A stretch of 64,000 nt of DNA, from the NCBI RefSeq assembly GCF_006658505.1, contig NZ_VFUZ01000018.1:61843-125842 (forward strand), read 5' to 3'. This document shows, one piece after another, positions 35,817 through 44,053 of this stretch; the stretch's first letter is position 1; every line of letters starts with the position of its first letter. A program made the position numbers and the translations under genes. The notes beneath the pieces are model-generated. The model searched no databases, was not told where the DNA came from, and worked only from the letters and a program-made list of their open reading frames with translations. Origin of the DNA: Mesorhizobium sp. B2-4-15. GTDB taxonomy: Bacteria > Pseudomonadota > Alphaproteobacteria > Rhizobiales > Rhizobiaceae.

Positions 35817-36581
35817 TCAAACGATCGGGAATTCGGTTCGGCCTGCCCCAAGCAGCGTGTCGAGGATGCTGGCCTCGATTGCCGCCGCCTCGCGGGCGAG
35901 CGCTGCACTTTCGGTGCGCGGGCGCGGTAGCGGCACGGCCACTTCGGCAACGACACGCGCGGGCCGCGCCGACAGCAAATAGATGCGGTCGGACAGAAGC
36001 ACCGCCTCGCGCACGTCATGGGTGATGAGCAGCGCCGTCCAGCGGTGGCTCGCCCACATCTTCTCCAGCCAGCGCTGCATGGCCGTGCGGGTGAGCGCGT
36101 CGAGCGCGCCGAAAGGCTCGTCGAGCAGAAGCATGTCGCGCCGCTGCACCACGGTGCGCAGCAAGGCGGCGCGCTGGCGCATGCCGCCGGACAGTTCGGC
36201 CGGCCAGGCGCGCTCGAAGCCGGCAAGGCCGAACTCGGCGAACAGGGGCGCGACCCGCTCGCGCGCTGCCCGGCGCCTCACGCCCTGCACTTCCAGTCCA
36301 AGCGCGGCGTTGTCGATGACGCGCCGCCACGGCATCAGCGCGTCGCGCTGCGGCATGAAAGCGAAATGTCGGCCGTGATCGTCGAGCGGCGCGCCGTCGA
36401 AACGCATCTCGCCCTCGCCCGCAATCGCACCGGTCAGCAACTGGAGGAGCGTCGACTTGCCGGCGCCGGATGGCCCGAGGATAGAGACGAACTCGCCATC
36501 GTCCACGGTCATCGAGATGCCGGAGAGCACCTCGAGCGTGCCGAAGTTCTTGCGCACGTCGCGGAGTTCCAGCCGGGTCAT
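35817..36581 (-). CDS. thiZ: Thiamine-precursor ABC transporter ATP-binding protein
   Basis: The 254-residue ATPase of the nitrate/sulfonate/taurine-type subfamily has Walker A GPSGAGKST, Q-loop FMPQRDALMPW, signature LSGGMRQRAALLRTV, Walker B LLLDEPFGALD and H-loop ITHDVREAV. The start is ATG 36581 with GAGGAGG, overlapping the permease stop by 4 bases. It powers uptake with the ThiX-like permease and ThiY-like binding protein around it. Confidence 0.9.
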   Translation of the reverse strand: MTRLELRDVRKNFGTLEVLSGISMTVDDGEFVSILGPSGAGKSTLLQLLTGAIAGEGEMRFDGAPLDDHGRHFAFMPQRDALMPWRRVIDNAALGLEVQGVRRRAARERVAPLFAEFGLAGFERAWPAELSGGMRQRAALLRTVVQRRDMLLLDEPFGALDALTRTAMQRWLEKMWASHRWTALLITHDVREAVLLSDRIYLLSARPARVVAEVAVPLPRPRTESAALAREAAAIEASILDTLLGAGRTEFPIV

Positions 36582-37645
36582 GGCCGTTCCTCCTCGGTCG
36601 GCTCCGGCTTTGCATCGCGCCCAGCCCTTTCCCACGGCATGGCAAGGCGCTGAACGAGCACCGCCAGACCGAACAAGGCAAGCGTCAGCGCCGAACTGAC
36701 GGCGACCGCGGCGAGCACCAGGTCGGGCCGGAAATTGTTCTTGGCGCTCAGCATGTAGATGCCCAGCCCCTTCGCCGCGCCGGCATATTCGGCGAAGATC
36801 GCGCCGACCACGGCATAGGTGATGGAAATGCGCAGGCCGGCAAAGAAATAGGGCAGCGCCGAAGGCAGGCGAGCCAGCCAGAAAATGCGCCATCGCCCCG
36901 CCCCCATGGCGGCGAGCATCTGGGCAATCTCTTTGCTGGTCGACACATAACCTTCGACCAGCGCCACCATCATCGGGAAGAAGGTGACCAGCGCGACGAG
37001 CAGAATCTTTGGCAGCAGCCCGAAGCCGAACCACAGCACCACCAGCGGCGCGATCGCCACCAGCGGCAAGGTCTGGCTGGCGATCAGGATCGGGAACAGC
37101 GCGCGGCGCAGCCTCGGCAGGAAATCGACCAGCGCCGAAAGCACGAAGGCGGCGACGACCGAGCAGGCAAAGCCGGCCAGCGTGGCGCGGATGGTGGGCA
37201 GCGTGTTGTCGGCCAGCGCTGCGCGATTTTCCCAGGCCTGCGCCAGCACGCGCGACGGCGCCGGCAGCACGGGCGCGACGCCGCCGAAGCGGGCGCAGAG
37301 TTCCCAGGCGGCAAGCAGCAGGGCGAAAGCGAGGGCCGCGGGGGCGGCCTTGGCGAGAGCTCGCGTGAAGGCTGATCTCCCCCCTTGTGGGGGAGATGGC
37401 CGGCAGGCCAGAGGGGGGCGCGAAGGATCGCCAACCTTCGAAACTTGTGCTGAAGGTGCTGAGCGTAACCACCTGATGGGTCGGCGGGACAGCGCCCCCC
37501 TCTGCCTTGCCAGGCATCTCCCCCACAAGGGGGGAGATAGGCCGTCACCGCCGCCTTCGCCAATCACCAAGGGCTTCGCTGCCCCCTGTGGGAGGCGGAT
37601 GGGGGTAGGGACGCTTTCCCCAGGCGGATCAAACGAACCAACCAC
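36578..37645 (-). CDS. thiX: Thiamine-precursor ABC transporter permease with repeat-derived N-terminal extension
   Basis: The core permease spans about residues 95-345 of 355: membrane helices from AALAFALLLAAWELCARFGG, then TLPLVAIAPLVVLWFGFG, and the EAA-like loop TSKEIAQMLAAMGAGRWRIF. Family members are normally about 250-260 residues. The first 90 or so codons run through a palindromic repeat element (37374-37540) and read as proline- and arginine-rich sequence. No start codon is available between the repeat and the first helix, so translation must begin in or before the repeat, for example at GTG 37645 behind CGAGGAT. Alternatively the gene was disabled by the insertion. Confidence 0.8.
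   Translation of the reverse strand: MVGSFDPPGESVPTPIRLPQGAAKPLVIGEGGGDGLSPPLWGRCLARQRGALSRRPIRWLRSAPSAQVSKVGDPSRPPLACRPSPPQGGRSAFTRALAKAAPAALAFALLLAAWELCARFGGVAPVLPAPSRVLAQAWENRAALADNTLPTIRATLAGFACSVVAAFVLSALVDFLPRLRRALFPILIASQTLPLVAIAPLVVLWFGFGLLPKILLVALVTFFPMMVALVEGYVSTSKEIAQMLAAMGAGRWRIFWLARLPSALPYFFAGLRISITYAVVGAIFAEYAGAAKGLGIYMLSAKNNFRPDLVLAAVAVSSALTLALFGLAVLVQRLAMPWERAGRDAKPEPTEEERP
37374..37540. repeat. Palindromic repeat element inside the thiX 5' region
   Basis: Two inverted units, gtgggggagat plus cggcaggccagaggggggcg plus aaggatcgcc (37374-37432) and ggcgggacagcgcccccctc plus aggcatctcccccacaagg (37482-37539), flank a 50-base centre. The sequence is the same family as at 21926-22104 but with the units in the opposite order. 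Its reading frame is open and in phase with thiX. Confidence 0.8.
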
Positions 37646-37675
37646 GACAATATCCTCGACGGCGCCAGCCGCCGC

Positions 37676-38284
37676 TCAACCCGCGGTCGGGCTGTTGGCC
37701 GAAATGGTGATGTCGAGGGTCACGTGGCCGGCGCCCGGACCGAAGCGGCAGAAGGCTTCGTTGAGCGTGGCGAAGATCGCGCCGGCATCGCCGCGCAGTT
37801 TGGTGCAGAAATGCTTTGAGCGTTCGAAGACGCCCGACTGCTTCAGGAAGTCGATGCAGCCATAGATCTCGTCCATGTGGTCGCCGGCGCCCATCACATA
37901 GAGCGAGAATTGGGCGGCCGCCGGCTGGTCGGTCGAAAGTGTCGACTGCACGGCGCGGATCGCGGCCAGCTTGCGCTCGTCGAGCGGGATTGTCGGGCCG
38001 CCGACCTCGTCGGAGCGGCAGATCGGGTCGTCCGGCTCGCCGGGGCAGCCGCGCGAGACGGCGGCCGACAGCACGCAATGCTTGCCGCTCCTCGCGGCCG
38101 CCACGAACAGGTCGCGCATGGCCGGGAACAGCACTTCGGGCGGCCCGACCAGCAGCGTCGCGATGTCGTCGGTCTCGATCCGCAGCCTGTCCCGGTAGGG
38201 ATCGAGCGCGCCGAGCGCGCCCAGGATGACGCCGACGAAATCGTCGGCCATGGGATATAGGGAAATCTGTGCGCCTGAAAACAT
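37676..38284 (-). CDS. ykoF: YkoF-family thiamine/HMP-binding protein
   Basis: The 202-residue protein consists of two repeated ferredoxin-like domains, the YkoF layout: FSGAQISLYPMADDFVGVIL at the start, and a matching second half AAAQFSLYVMGAGDHMDEIY with SKHFCTKLRGDAGAIFATLN echoing the first. Bacillus YkoF binds thiamine and its pyrimidine. The ATG at 38284 begins within a few bases of the riboswitch's 3' end, and the purine-rich end of the switch doubles as ribosome-binding site. It is the first gene of the transport operon. Confidence 0.88.
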   Translation of the reverse strand: MFSGAQISLYPMADDFVGVILGALGALDPYRDRLRIETDDIATLLVGPPEVLFPAMRDLFVAAARSGKHCVLSAAVSRGCPGEPDDPICRSDEVGGPTIPLDERKLAAIRAVQSTLSTDQPAAAQFSLYVMGAGDHMDEIYGCIDFLKQSGVFERSKHFCTKLRGDAGAIFATLNEAFCRFGPGAGHVTLDITISANSPTAG

Positions 38285-38287
38285 TGC

Positions 38288-38386
38288 CCGCCTCGCTCCG
38301 CTGGTATTACCCAGATCAGCTTCTAGGGTCTGTGGGCTTGCCGCCCCCGTCTCAGCCCCGACCGTACGGAGCACCCCTGTGGATGA
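38288..38386 (-). promoter_or_regulatory. TPP riboswitch (THI element)
   Basis: On the minus strand the region reads ACAGGGGTGCTCC, then GGGGCTGAGACGG, then ACCCTAGAAGCTGATCTGGG, then TAATACCAGCGGAGCGAGGC. CTGAGA and the CTGATCTGGGTAATACCAGCG core are the invariant pyrimidine- and pyrophosphate-sensing elements of the TPP aptamer. It ends 4-8 bases before the ykoF start and there is no clear terminator hairpin between them, which favours control by hiding the ribosome-binding site when thiamine pyrophosphate is bound. Confidence 0.95.
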
Positions 38387-38565
38387 GCGCGTTAAAGCAC
38401 CATTCGATCGATTGGGGAAGCGGTTTTTTTCAGCGCGCTACGCCAAAAGCGTTGCGCCAGAGCAGTGGCAGCTGGCTGCGCCGGCGAGAAATTTTCCGGG
38501 AACCTTCACCTGGTCGAGAGATTGTCCCGCCAGTCGCTACGCGACGAGTTCAATGGAGACCAGCC

Positions 38566-38874
38566 ATGTTCATGAAAATCCTCGCAGCTTCGGCGCTCAC
38601 TGTCGCTCTTGCCAGTTCCGCGATGGCGCAAAGCAATAGCGCGAGCGGCAACGATGGCTCTGGCGGCAGCGGCAAGTCGGTCACTGTAGAACCGAGTACG
38701 CCAGCTTCGCCTGATGCGCTCGATCCGGCAATGACCAACAGCACGACCATCGCGCCGGGCGGATTCGATTCCAATGCGGACCAGAATTGCCCGACCAACC
38801 CGCAAGGTGCGCAGTCCGATGCCAATGGCAACGCCACGGCGCCGACCTTGAACGACAAGAACTGCGGCAAGTAA
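38566..38874 (+). CDS. Small secreted protein of unknown function
   Basis: The 102-residue protein has a clear signal peptide (MFMKILAASALTVALASSAM, cleaved after AMA). The mature part is rich in Ser, Asn, Gly and Pro (NSASGNDGSGGSGKSV) and ends with two cysteines (DQNCPTN, DKNCGK) that could form a disulfide. No domain is recognised. GGAG lies 8 bases before the ATG. A strong hairpin follows its stop. A protein of similar layout is encoded at 48095-48391. Confidence 0.8.
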   Translation: MFMKILAASALTVALASSAMAQSNSASGNDGSGGSGKSVTVEPSTPASPDALDPAMTNSTTIAPGGFDSNADQNCPTNPQGAQSDANGNATAPTLNDKNCGK

Positions 38875-38885
38875 ATCATTGCCAA

Positions 38886-38931
38886 AAACGGAGAAAGCCG
38901 CCGGGCGGACGCCTGGCGGCTTTCTCCGTTC
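38886..38931. terminator. Bidirectional rho-independent terminator
   Basis: A 15-base stem acggagaaagccgcc / ggcggctttctccgt encloses a GC-rich loop, flanked by A-rich sequence on the left. It lies 12 bases after the secreted-protein stop (38874). It also faces the msrA stop at 39045, so it can serve both convergent genes. Confidence 0.8.
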
Positions 38932-39044
38932 GATATCGCTCCCAACGCTCCCGAAAGGGATTCGCACCGCATCAGGGATTTCGCCAGGTATCGGCCGAAG
39001 CGTCCTTCTGGACGCAACAAGGTTCGATGCTTTGTGCCGAAACG

Positions 39045-39563
39045 TTAGGACGCTGCCTTTTCGCGAACCGGCAGCCTCCAGCCGGGCCTGACGAAATGGC
39101 AGGTATAGCCGTTGGGATACTTCTCCAGATAGTCCTGATGCTCGGGTTCGGCCTCCCAGAAGGCACCGGCCGGCGCGACTTCGGTGACGACCTTGCCGGG
39201 CCACAGACCAGAAGCATTGACGTCGGCGATGGTGTCTTCAGCGACGCGCTTCTGCTCGTCGCTGGTATAGTAGATCGCCGAACGGTAGCTCATCCCGACA
39301 TCGTTGCCCTGCCGGTTGCGCGTCGTCGGATCGTGGATCTGGAAGAAGAATTCCAGCAGCGTGCGGTAGCTGATCCTGGCCGGATCGAAATTGATCTCGA
39401 TCGCCTCGGCGTGGGTACCATGATTGCGATAGGTGGCGTTCGGCACATCGCCGCCGCTGTAGCCAACCCGGGTGGAAAGGACACCCGGAAAGCGCCGGAT
39501 CAGATCCTGCATGCCCCAGAAGCAGCCGCCGGCAAGTACCGCTCGTTCGCTCGAAGTCGCCAT
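39045..39563 (-). CDS. msrA: Peptide-methionine (S)-S-oxide reductase
   Basis: The 172-residue MsrA has the catalytic GGCFWGMQD (active Cys near residue 14), GYSGGDVPNATYRNHGTHAE (broken GYxGG...Y..V..G..H pattern), FFFQIHDPTTRNRQGNDVG and YRSAIYY. It reduces methionine-S-sulfoxide in proteins using thioredoxin. A resolving cysteine is present in the late GYTCHFVRP. ATG 39563 follows GGGAGA. It stands alone between the terminator at 38886 and the glycosyltransferase gene. Confidence 0.95.
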   Translation of the reverse strand: MATSSERAVLAGGCFWGMQDLIRRFPGVLSTRVGYSGGDVPNATYRNHGTHAEAIEINFDPARISYRTLLEFFFQIHDPTTRNRQGNDVGMSYRSAIYYTSDEQKRVAEDTIADVNASGLWPGKVVTEVAPAGAFWEAEPEHQDYLEKYPNGYTCHFVRPGWRLPVREKAAS

Positions 39564-39723
39564 GTTTCGTCTCCCAAAAAGCAATTCCGGCTGTTTGACG
39601 GTTTCCCGTCAGGAATTGCGCAAAGAAAATTGAGTTGCCCCATAAATGGGCATTGCCGCCCGTTTCGTCCAGTCGCCTGGGAATGGGCGGCGGCCTCGGC
39701 CAGTGGGAACCGGACGACAGGCT

Positions 39724-41277
39724 TCAGCCGCGCGGATACCGCGTGCCGGGCGGAATGACAGCAAAGTTGATGGCTATTGGCGGCGCCCCGCGCGACCAGT
39801 TGAAAAGAACGGTCTTGACCGGGATGTTGTCCAGCCATGCCCGCAGCGGCAACGGTACGCCGCGACCCGACCAGACCATCAGCATGCCGTGGTCATGCAG
39901 CCGCTGGCTTGTGATCCAGGGCGCGAACTTCATATTCAGGTCAGTGAAGATCGAGGGCTTGTCATACGCGTTGAGGCCGGCCAGCATGGCCAGATTGGTA
40001 TCGCCGCCGACAATGTCGAGCCGGCCAGGTGCCGCCGCGTGCCAGATCGCCTCCGCCTCGTCCGAGATCGGCTGCGCGGGCCAGCAGACAGCGTCCATGC
40101 GCCCCCTTATGTTGCAATCCGTCCAGCGAACGGCCGCATAGGCGCCTGACATGGTGACGATGCAGGTGAAGGCGCAGATCGCCAGCCTTCGCATCTGGAC
40201 AGCGCCAAGCCGATGGCCAAGGAAAGCGAGCACCACGACGCCAATGAGATTGTACATCGGCGCGCCCCAGGATTCGCCGGTGCCGGTGAACAACGAGGCG
40301 ACCATGATCAGCATCGCCGGCCCGAGCCCCATCCACACGAGATAGGCGAGCTTACCGCGCTCGACGGGCTCTTGCGGAGCTGGCGTGCGCCGCAGCAGCC
40401 CTGATATGGCCAGCACCAGGAGGAAACCGGAGAGCCCGGCCAGTTGGACACCGATATAGTAGAGGCGCGCACGGTGTTCGGTCACCCACGCGTCGCGGTC
40501 GGCGAAATAGGTCAGCGGCAAGAAATCGACGCGATAAAGCTCGACGGCCAGCGGCGCGGCCACGGCGAGAAAAACGGCAAAGCCAAGCCATGGCCAAGGC
40601 GTCGCCAATCGGCTGCGCGCGCGTGCGTCGGACAACAGCCAGAGTGCGCCGAAGGCAAGCAGCAGGCCGGTGGAGAACTTGGCATAGAGCCCGACGCCCG
40701 ACACCAGTCCGAGCGCCAGCCACCAGCCCGGCCCGCCGCCGCGGCCGGCGCGCCAGAGCAGCCAGCAGATGGCCGCCCAGAACGGCATCTGCGCGTAGTC
40801 ATGATTGAATTGCGGGGTTGGCCAGCCGAAGAAATAGACCGACGGCATCAGCAAGACTGCAGCCAGCGCACGGTTTCGCCCCAGCATGTCGCGGGCCAGC
40901 AGATAGACCAGGACGAAAGTCGTGGAGATCGTCAGCTGGGCAAGCAGATATTGCGGCCAGCGGAACGATCCGGTCAGAAGGTGGCTGGTCTCGAGCAGCC
41001 AGGCGGGCAGTTGCGGATGCTTATAGGTCAAAAGCACCCATTCGCGGCCCCACATGAAGCCTTCCACGACGTCGCCAGGCGGCGCGGGATCGACCAGCGA
41101 TGGCACCACCGTCCAGCACAGGATCTGCGCCAGGCACAAAAGCGTCAGCAAATACCAGGGATGACGAAGCAGGCCACGCCAGACCGATGACGGGTCCAAG
41201 CCTGTGCCGGGCAGTCCTGCCGGCACCCAACGATCCATGGAGTCATCAATTCCCACCATGCGGCGCTTAAACCACAT
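39724..41277 (-). CDS. Glycosyltransferase family 39 / ArnT-like membrane protein
   Basis: The 517-residue polytopic protein has 10 or more membrane helices (for example PWYLLTLLCLAQILCWTVVP). The first periplasmic loop contains acidic residues (EGFMWGREWVLLTYKHPQLP), where the YxHPPL-like motif typical of the PMT_2/ArnT superfamily appears as YKHPQLPAWLLE. Such enzymes move sugars from polyprenyl phosphates to lipids or proteins in the periplasm. The C-terminal domain (WSRPGRGV-like and NWSRGAPP region) is periplasmic. The start could also be ATG 41259 or 41238. Confidence 0.85.
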   Translation of the reverse strand: MWFKRRMVGIDDSMDRWVPAGLPGTGLDPSSVWRGLLRHPWYLLTLLCLAQILCWTVVPSLVDPAPPGDVVEGFMWGREWVLLTYKHPQLPAWLLETSHLLTGSFRWPQYLLAQLTISTTFVLVYLLARDMLGRNRALAAVLLMPSVYFFGWPTPQFNHDYAQMPFWAAICWLLWRAGRGGGPGWWLALGLVSGVGLYAKFSTGLLLAFGALWLLSDARARSRLATPWPWLGFAVFLAVAAPLAVELYRVDFLPLTYFADRDAWVTEHRARLYYIGVQLAGLSGFLLVLAISGLLRRTPAPQEPVERGKLAYLVWMGLGPAMLIMVASLFTGTGESWGAPMYNLIGVVVLAFLGHRLGAVQMRRLAICAFTCIVTMSGAYAAVRWTDCNIRGRMDAVCWPAQPISDEAEAIWHAAAPGRLDIVGGDTNLAMLAGLNAYDKPSIFTDLNMKFAPWITSQRLHDHGMLMVWSGRGVPLPLRAWLDNIPVKTVLFNWSRGAPPIAINFAVIPPGTRYPRG

Positions 41278-41434
41278 CGCCCAGTTTGCCGAACAGCCCT
41301 AACATCAAAGCTTACAAAAAAGTATAGCTGCGTGCCATTGCGACACCAAGATTGAGCAGGAATTTCGGCGTAACACCGCCTCCCCGAGCAAACAGCCCGC
41401 ACACCCGATCCCCTCTGAACCTCCCGGACACTCG

Positions 41435-42142
41435 ATGCGTCACCAGCATGCCGTCATCCACCACCGCGCGCTCGACTTCTGGCTGGCGCGTGCCGCGGTG
41501 CTTGTCATCATCTGCCTGCAGCTTCTGGTCATCAACGATCTTTCCTTCGGCCCGCGCTGGCTGGCGCCGGCCCTGGAAGCTGCCCTGCTGGTGCCCCTGT
41601 CGGTGGCCACTGCCTGGACGCAGGTCGCCACCCGGAAGGCGGTCGAGGAGGAGCACTGGTATCTGGTCGGCCGGTTTCGTGTTATGATCCGCAGGACGGC
41701 CCTGGTGATGACCGGCGTCGTCAGCATCATGAATTGCGGTTCGCTGGTGTTCCTGGTGCGCGCGCTGCTGGCGGGCCATGCCGGCTCCAGCGGCCAGACG
41801 CTGTTGGTCGACGCGCTCAACATCTGGGTCACAAATGTCATCGTCTTTGCCTTGTGGTTCTGGAGCACCGACCGCGGCGGGCCGCCGACCTGCGGCCTCG
41901 TCGCACGCGCGCATTCCGATTTCCTGTTCCCGCAAATGACCCTGAGCGACCGCGAGATCCGCGACTGGCTGCCGGGCTTCGTCGACTATTTCTTCCTGGC
42001 CTTCACCAATGCGACGGCGTTTTCGCCGACCGACACCTTGCCGCTCTCGCAACGCGCCAAGCTGCTGATGATGGCGGAGGCGACGATCTCGCTACTGACG
42101 ATCGCGCTGGTCGCGGCCCGCGCCGTCAATATTCTCGCCTGA
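41435..42142 (+). CDS. Conserved inner-membrane protein of unknown function
   Basis: The 235-residue protein has about six hydrophobic helices (LARAAVLVIICLQLLVIND; LMMAEATISLLTIALVAARA near the end). The segment FFLAFTNATAFSPTDTLPLS between the last helices resembles the pore-like loop of two-helix ion channels and is a conserved feature of a family of uncharacterised bacterial membrane proteins. Function is not assigned. It ends 68 bases before a strong terminator and has no operon partner. Confidence 0.8.
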   Translation: MRHQHAVIHHRALDFWLARAAVLVIICLQLLVINDLSFGPRWLAPALEAALLVPLSVATAWTQVATRKAVEEEHWYLVGRFRVMIRRTALVMTGVVSIMNCGSLVFLVRALLAGHAGSSGQTLLVDALNIWVTNVIVFALWFWSTDRGGPPTCGLVARAHSDFLFPQMTLSDREIRDWLPGFVDYFFLAFTNATAFSPTDTLPLSQRAKLLMMAEATISLLTIALVAARAVNILA

Positions 42143-42210
42143 TGCATCTCGCCCAAAGCTGGCCACGGCTTTGGGCGTTCAAACGCGACGCGATCCAGGT
42201 CCAGAAACAC

Positions 42211-42247
42211 AAAATAGCCCGCCCGGCGAGCCGGAGCGGGCTATTTT
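42211..42247 (+). terminator. Rho-independent terminator
   Basis: Stem aaaatagcccgc / gcgggctatttt with a short GC-rich inner hairpin. It follows the membrane-protein gene (stop 42142). Being symmetric with A/T tails on both sides, it can also end the convergent acetyltransferase transcript (stop 42308). Confidence 0.85.
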
Positions 42248-42307
42248 GGTTGTCTTGATAGTTGGAAGAGGGAATGGCACGCTGATGGTTGGCAACCATC
42301 CACTGCC

Positions 42308-42778
42308 TCAATCGGCGCCCAGATCAAGTTCGAAGACCACCTGGTCGCGCAGCGGAATGCTATCTATGAGCAAGCCTTCGGGATAGCCGGTGGCCGGCCC
42401 AAAGGCGTCCTTGACTATACTGGCCATCCGAAAGCCCAGGCGCTGATAAAATCGCAGATTGCCGATATCGGCGGTTGCCGTTGACACAATCAGGTGCCTG
42501 CCGCCGCGCTCGCGGCAGTAGGTGATTGCCGCCGCGACAAGGGCCCGGCCCAGCCCTTCGCCCTGCCGCGCCTGGGTGATCGCAATGCTCTTGAGCTCGA
42601 AGGTGGCGGCATCGCCTGTATCGATGATCAGCGCATGGCCGACGATCTCGTCGCCCGCGCGAGCGACCACCACCTCGCCCTCTTCGATATAGCTTGCGAC
42701 CTGCGTGGGCGAATCGTCGGCAAGGGCAAACAGCGGCAGCAACGCGTCGCGATTCCCGTCATATCGTTCGATGTGCAT
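42308..42778 (-). CDS. GNAT-family N-acetyltransferase
   Basis: The 156-residue protein has the acetyl-CoA-binding motif A as ITQARQGEGLGRALVAAAI (Q/R-x-x-G-x-G/A type) at about residues 72-90. It is followed by NLRFYQRLGFRMASIVKDAF, the common late GNAT segment. The acetyl-acceptor is unknown. It is a single gene between two terminators. Confidence 0.9.
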   Translation of the reverse strand: MHIERYDGNRDALLPLFALADDSPTQVASYIEEGEVVVARAGDEIVGHALIIDTGDAATFELKSIAITQARQGEGLGRALVAAAITYCRERGGRHLIVSTATADIGNLRFYQRLGFRMASIVKDAFGPATGYPEGLLIDSIPLRDQVVFELDLGAD

Positions 42779-42863
42779 TCGCGGGCCTGTTCTGGATCAA
42801 TGCCACTGCCAGTTCGGCAGCGTTGCGCGGGGATATAGCAGCGGCCGATCAGGAGCCACAAAC

Positions 42864-42899
42864 GCAAAAAGGCCCGCCCCGGCGAACCGAGGCGGGCTT
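42864..42899 (-). terminator. Rho-independent terminator
   Basis: Stem gcccgcc / ggcgggc (42872-42897), followed on the minus strand by CCTTTTTGCGTTTG. It lies about 50 bases past the last gene of the 43922-42949 run. Confidence 0.75.
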
Positions 42900-42948
42900 C
42901 AATCGACCGGGCCGTCAGGCACGGTTATCGACGCTGGCAGAACCGGGG

Positions 42949-43215
42949 CTATTCCTCCGGGGCTGGCCTGAATTTCCGCACGATCACCTCGAACAAAATA
43001 TCAGATATCCACATGGCGCAGACGCCGATGAGAAAGGCCGCCGCCAGCGTGGTCGTGTCGTCATTGGCCAGCGGCAGGCCCGTGGCGCGGGAATACTGGA
43101 CCACGGGCAGCGTCAGATACGGCTTATAGGCCGCCAGTTGGTTCGCGCGGCGACGGCGGTCAAGCTCCGCCAGCAGCGCCAGATATTCCGTCCGGGCCGA
43201 GCTCAGTTGGCTCAT
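42949..43215 (-). CDS. Short protein with phage terminase-like N-terminus, probable remnant
   Basis: The 88-residue product starts SQLSSARTEYLALLAELDRR, then RRANQLAAYKPY, which resembles the start of phage terminase large subunits (LLxELERRRxxxxLxxYxPY). The ATPase domain that should follow is absent. Instead there is one membrane-spanning stretch (TTTLAAAFLIGVCAMWISDI) and a basic tail. ATG 43215 lies inside the end of the preceding gene (56-base overlap). It is most likely a terminase fragment joined to other sequence. Confidence 0.55.
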   Translation of the reverse strand: MSQLSSARTEYLALLAELDRRRRANQLAAYKPYLTLPVVQYSRATGLPLANDDTTTLAAAFLIGVCAMWISDILFEVIVRKFRPAPEE

Positions 43216-43546
43216 CGAGGAACGGCCTGACGACGGCCTCGAGGGCGCGGATGCGGTTGCGGATCTCCTCATCGCTCAGGGCATCCAGTTGGTTGATGGC
43301 GACATCGAAATCCTTGGGCAGTACGGAAAGCACGATCTTCAGATACTGGTCCGGCTTGTCGGCCCGCACCTCGGCGATGACGCCGGCGCCGTGCGCGCGG
43401 AAATCGGCCCGCACCGCGGTCAGGAAATCGTCGCCGAGCGTTTTCTTCGTCCGCTTGGGGCGGGACTTTGGGGCAGAGGCCGGGTTGGCGACGGGTTTGC
43501 GCCTTGCCTTGCGCTGTGCCGGCCTGCCGGCGACTTCATCAGCCAT
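43160..43546 (-). CDS. Phage-like terminase small-subunit-type protein
   Basis: The 128-residue protein has a basic N-terminal tail (QRKARRKPVANP...RPKRTKKTLGDD), followed by FLTAVRADFRAHGAGVIAEV, RADKPDQYLKIVLSVLPKDF and a helical NQLDALSDEEIRNRIRALEA. The middle block (fold of DFxxHG...KPDxYLKVxxxxLPK) is typical of small proteins encoded directly before phage terminase large subunits. It overlaps the following terminase-like fragment by 56 bases and the preceding gene by 8. Confidence 0.6.
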   Translation of the reverse strand: MADEVAGRPAQRKARRKPVANPASAPKSRPKRTKKTLGDDFLTAVRADFRAHGAGVIAEVRADKPDQYLKIVLSVLPKDFDVAINQLDALSDEEIRNRIRALEAVVRPFLDEPTELGPDGISGAAGGA

Positions 43547-43922
43547 TGGCCTCGCCCATCGCCTTTACGGCGGTATCGCTGGCGGAGACCGCCCTGCCCG
43601 CCTTCGGCACCCGCCTTGCCGGTTTCCTCGAGCGGGCGGCTTTCTTCCTGGGCTTCCTGGGCTTTGCCGTCCCGGCAGGCTTCGTCGCCTTGGTTCGGGC
43701 CTTGAGCCCCACCAGGGTAAGGCCAGCAGGGCGCGCGCCGCTGCCCGGTTGCGGAAAGCAAAAGCCACCGGCCGCGTCCCGCACCATGCCGATCAGCACG
43801 CCGGATGCGACTTGCTCGATCCGCCACAGGCGCGCTTGCGGCGCCGCGCCCTCGAACTCGCCGATGGCGCTGACGACCTCGCGGCCGTCATCGTCGGTGA
43901 TGATGGTGGCGTAACGTGGCAT
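43539..43922 (-). CDS. Hypothetical protein with basic histone-like tail
   Basis: The 127-residue protein has an N-terminal half with a small beta-rich domain (PRYATIITDDDGREVVSAIG, then ARLWRIEQVASGVLIGMVRD). The C-terminal 50 residues are Lys/Arg/Ala/Pro rich (KPAGTAKPRKPRKKAARSRK), like histone H1-type tails. This suggests nucleic-acid binding. It heads the three overlapping minus-strand genes that end at 42949. ATG 43922 has GAGAG upstream. No family is recognised. Confidence 0.65.
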   Translation of the reverse strand: MPRYATIITDDDGREVVSAIGEFEGAAPQARLWRIEQVASGVLIGMVRDAAGGFCFPQPGSGARPAGLTLVGLKARTKATKPAGTAKPRKPRKKAARSRKPARRVPKAGRAVSASDTAVKAMGEANG

Positions 43923-44053
43923 GAGGTCTCTCACATTTCGCGGAAGTCGCGTTCTGTCGCGCCCCCTGTTCTGCCTCCCCATCTGGGGAGTTTGCGGTTC
44001 GGGCGCGTCGCCCGATCTGGCGGCTTGGGCGATTGGCGAAAGCCGGGAGGACG

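Noticed and set aside
35817..37526. 569-codon reading of the ThiZ-like ATPase
   Set aside because: The upstream half lies over the permease in another frame; ATG 36581 has a GAGGAGG site and overlaps the permease stop by 4 bases.
37374..37540. Possible CRISPR array from the repeated units
   Set aside because: Only two inverted units per site, spacing is irregular and no cas genes are present anywhere in the window.
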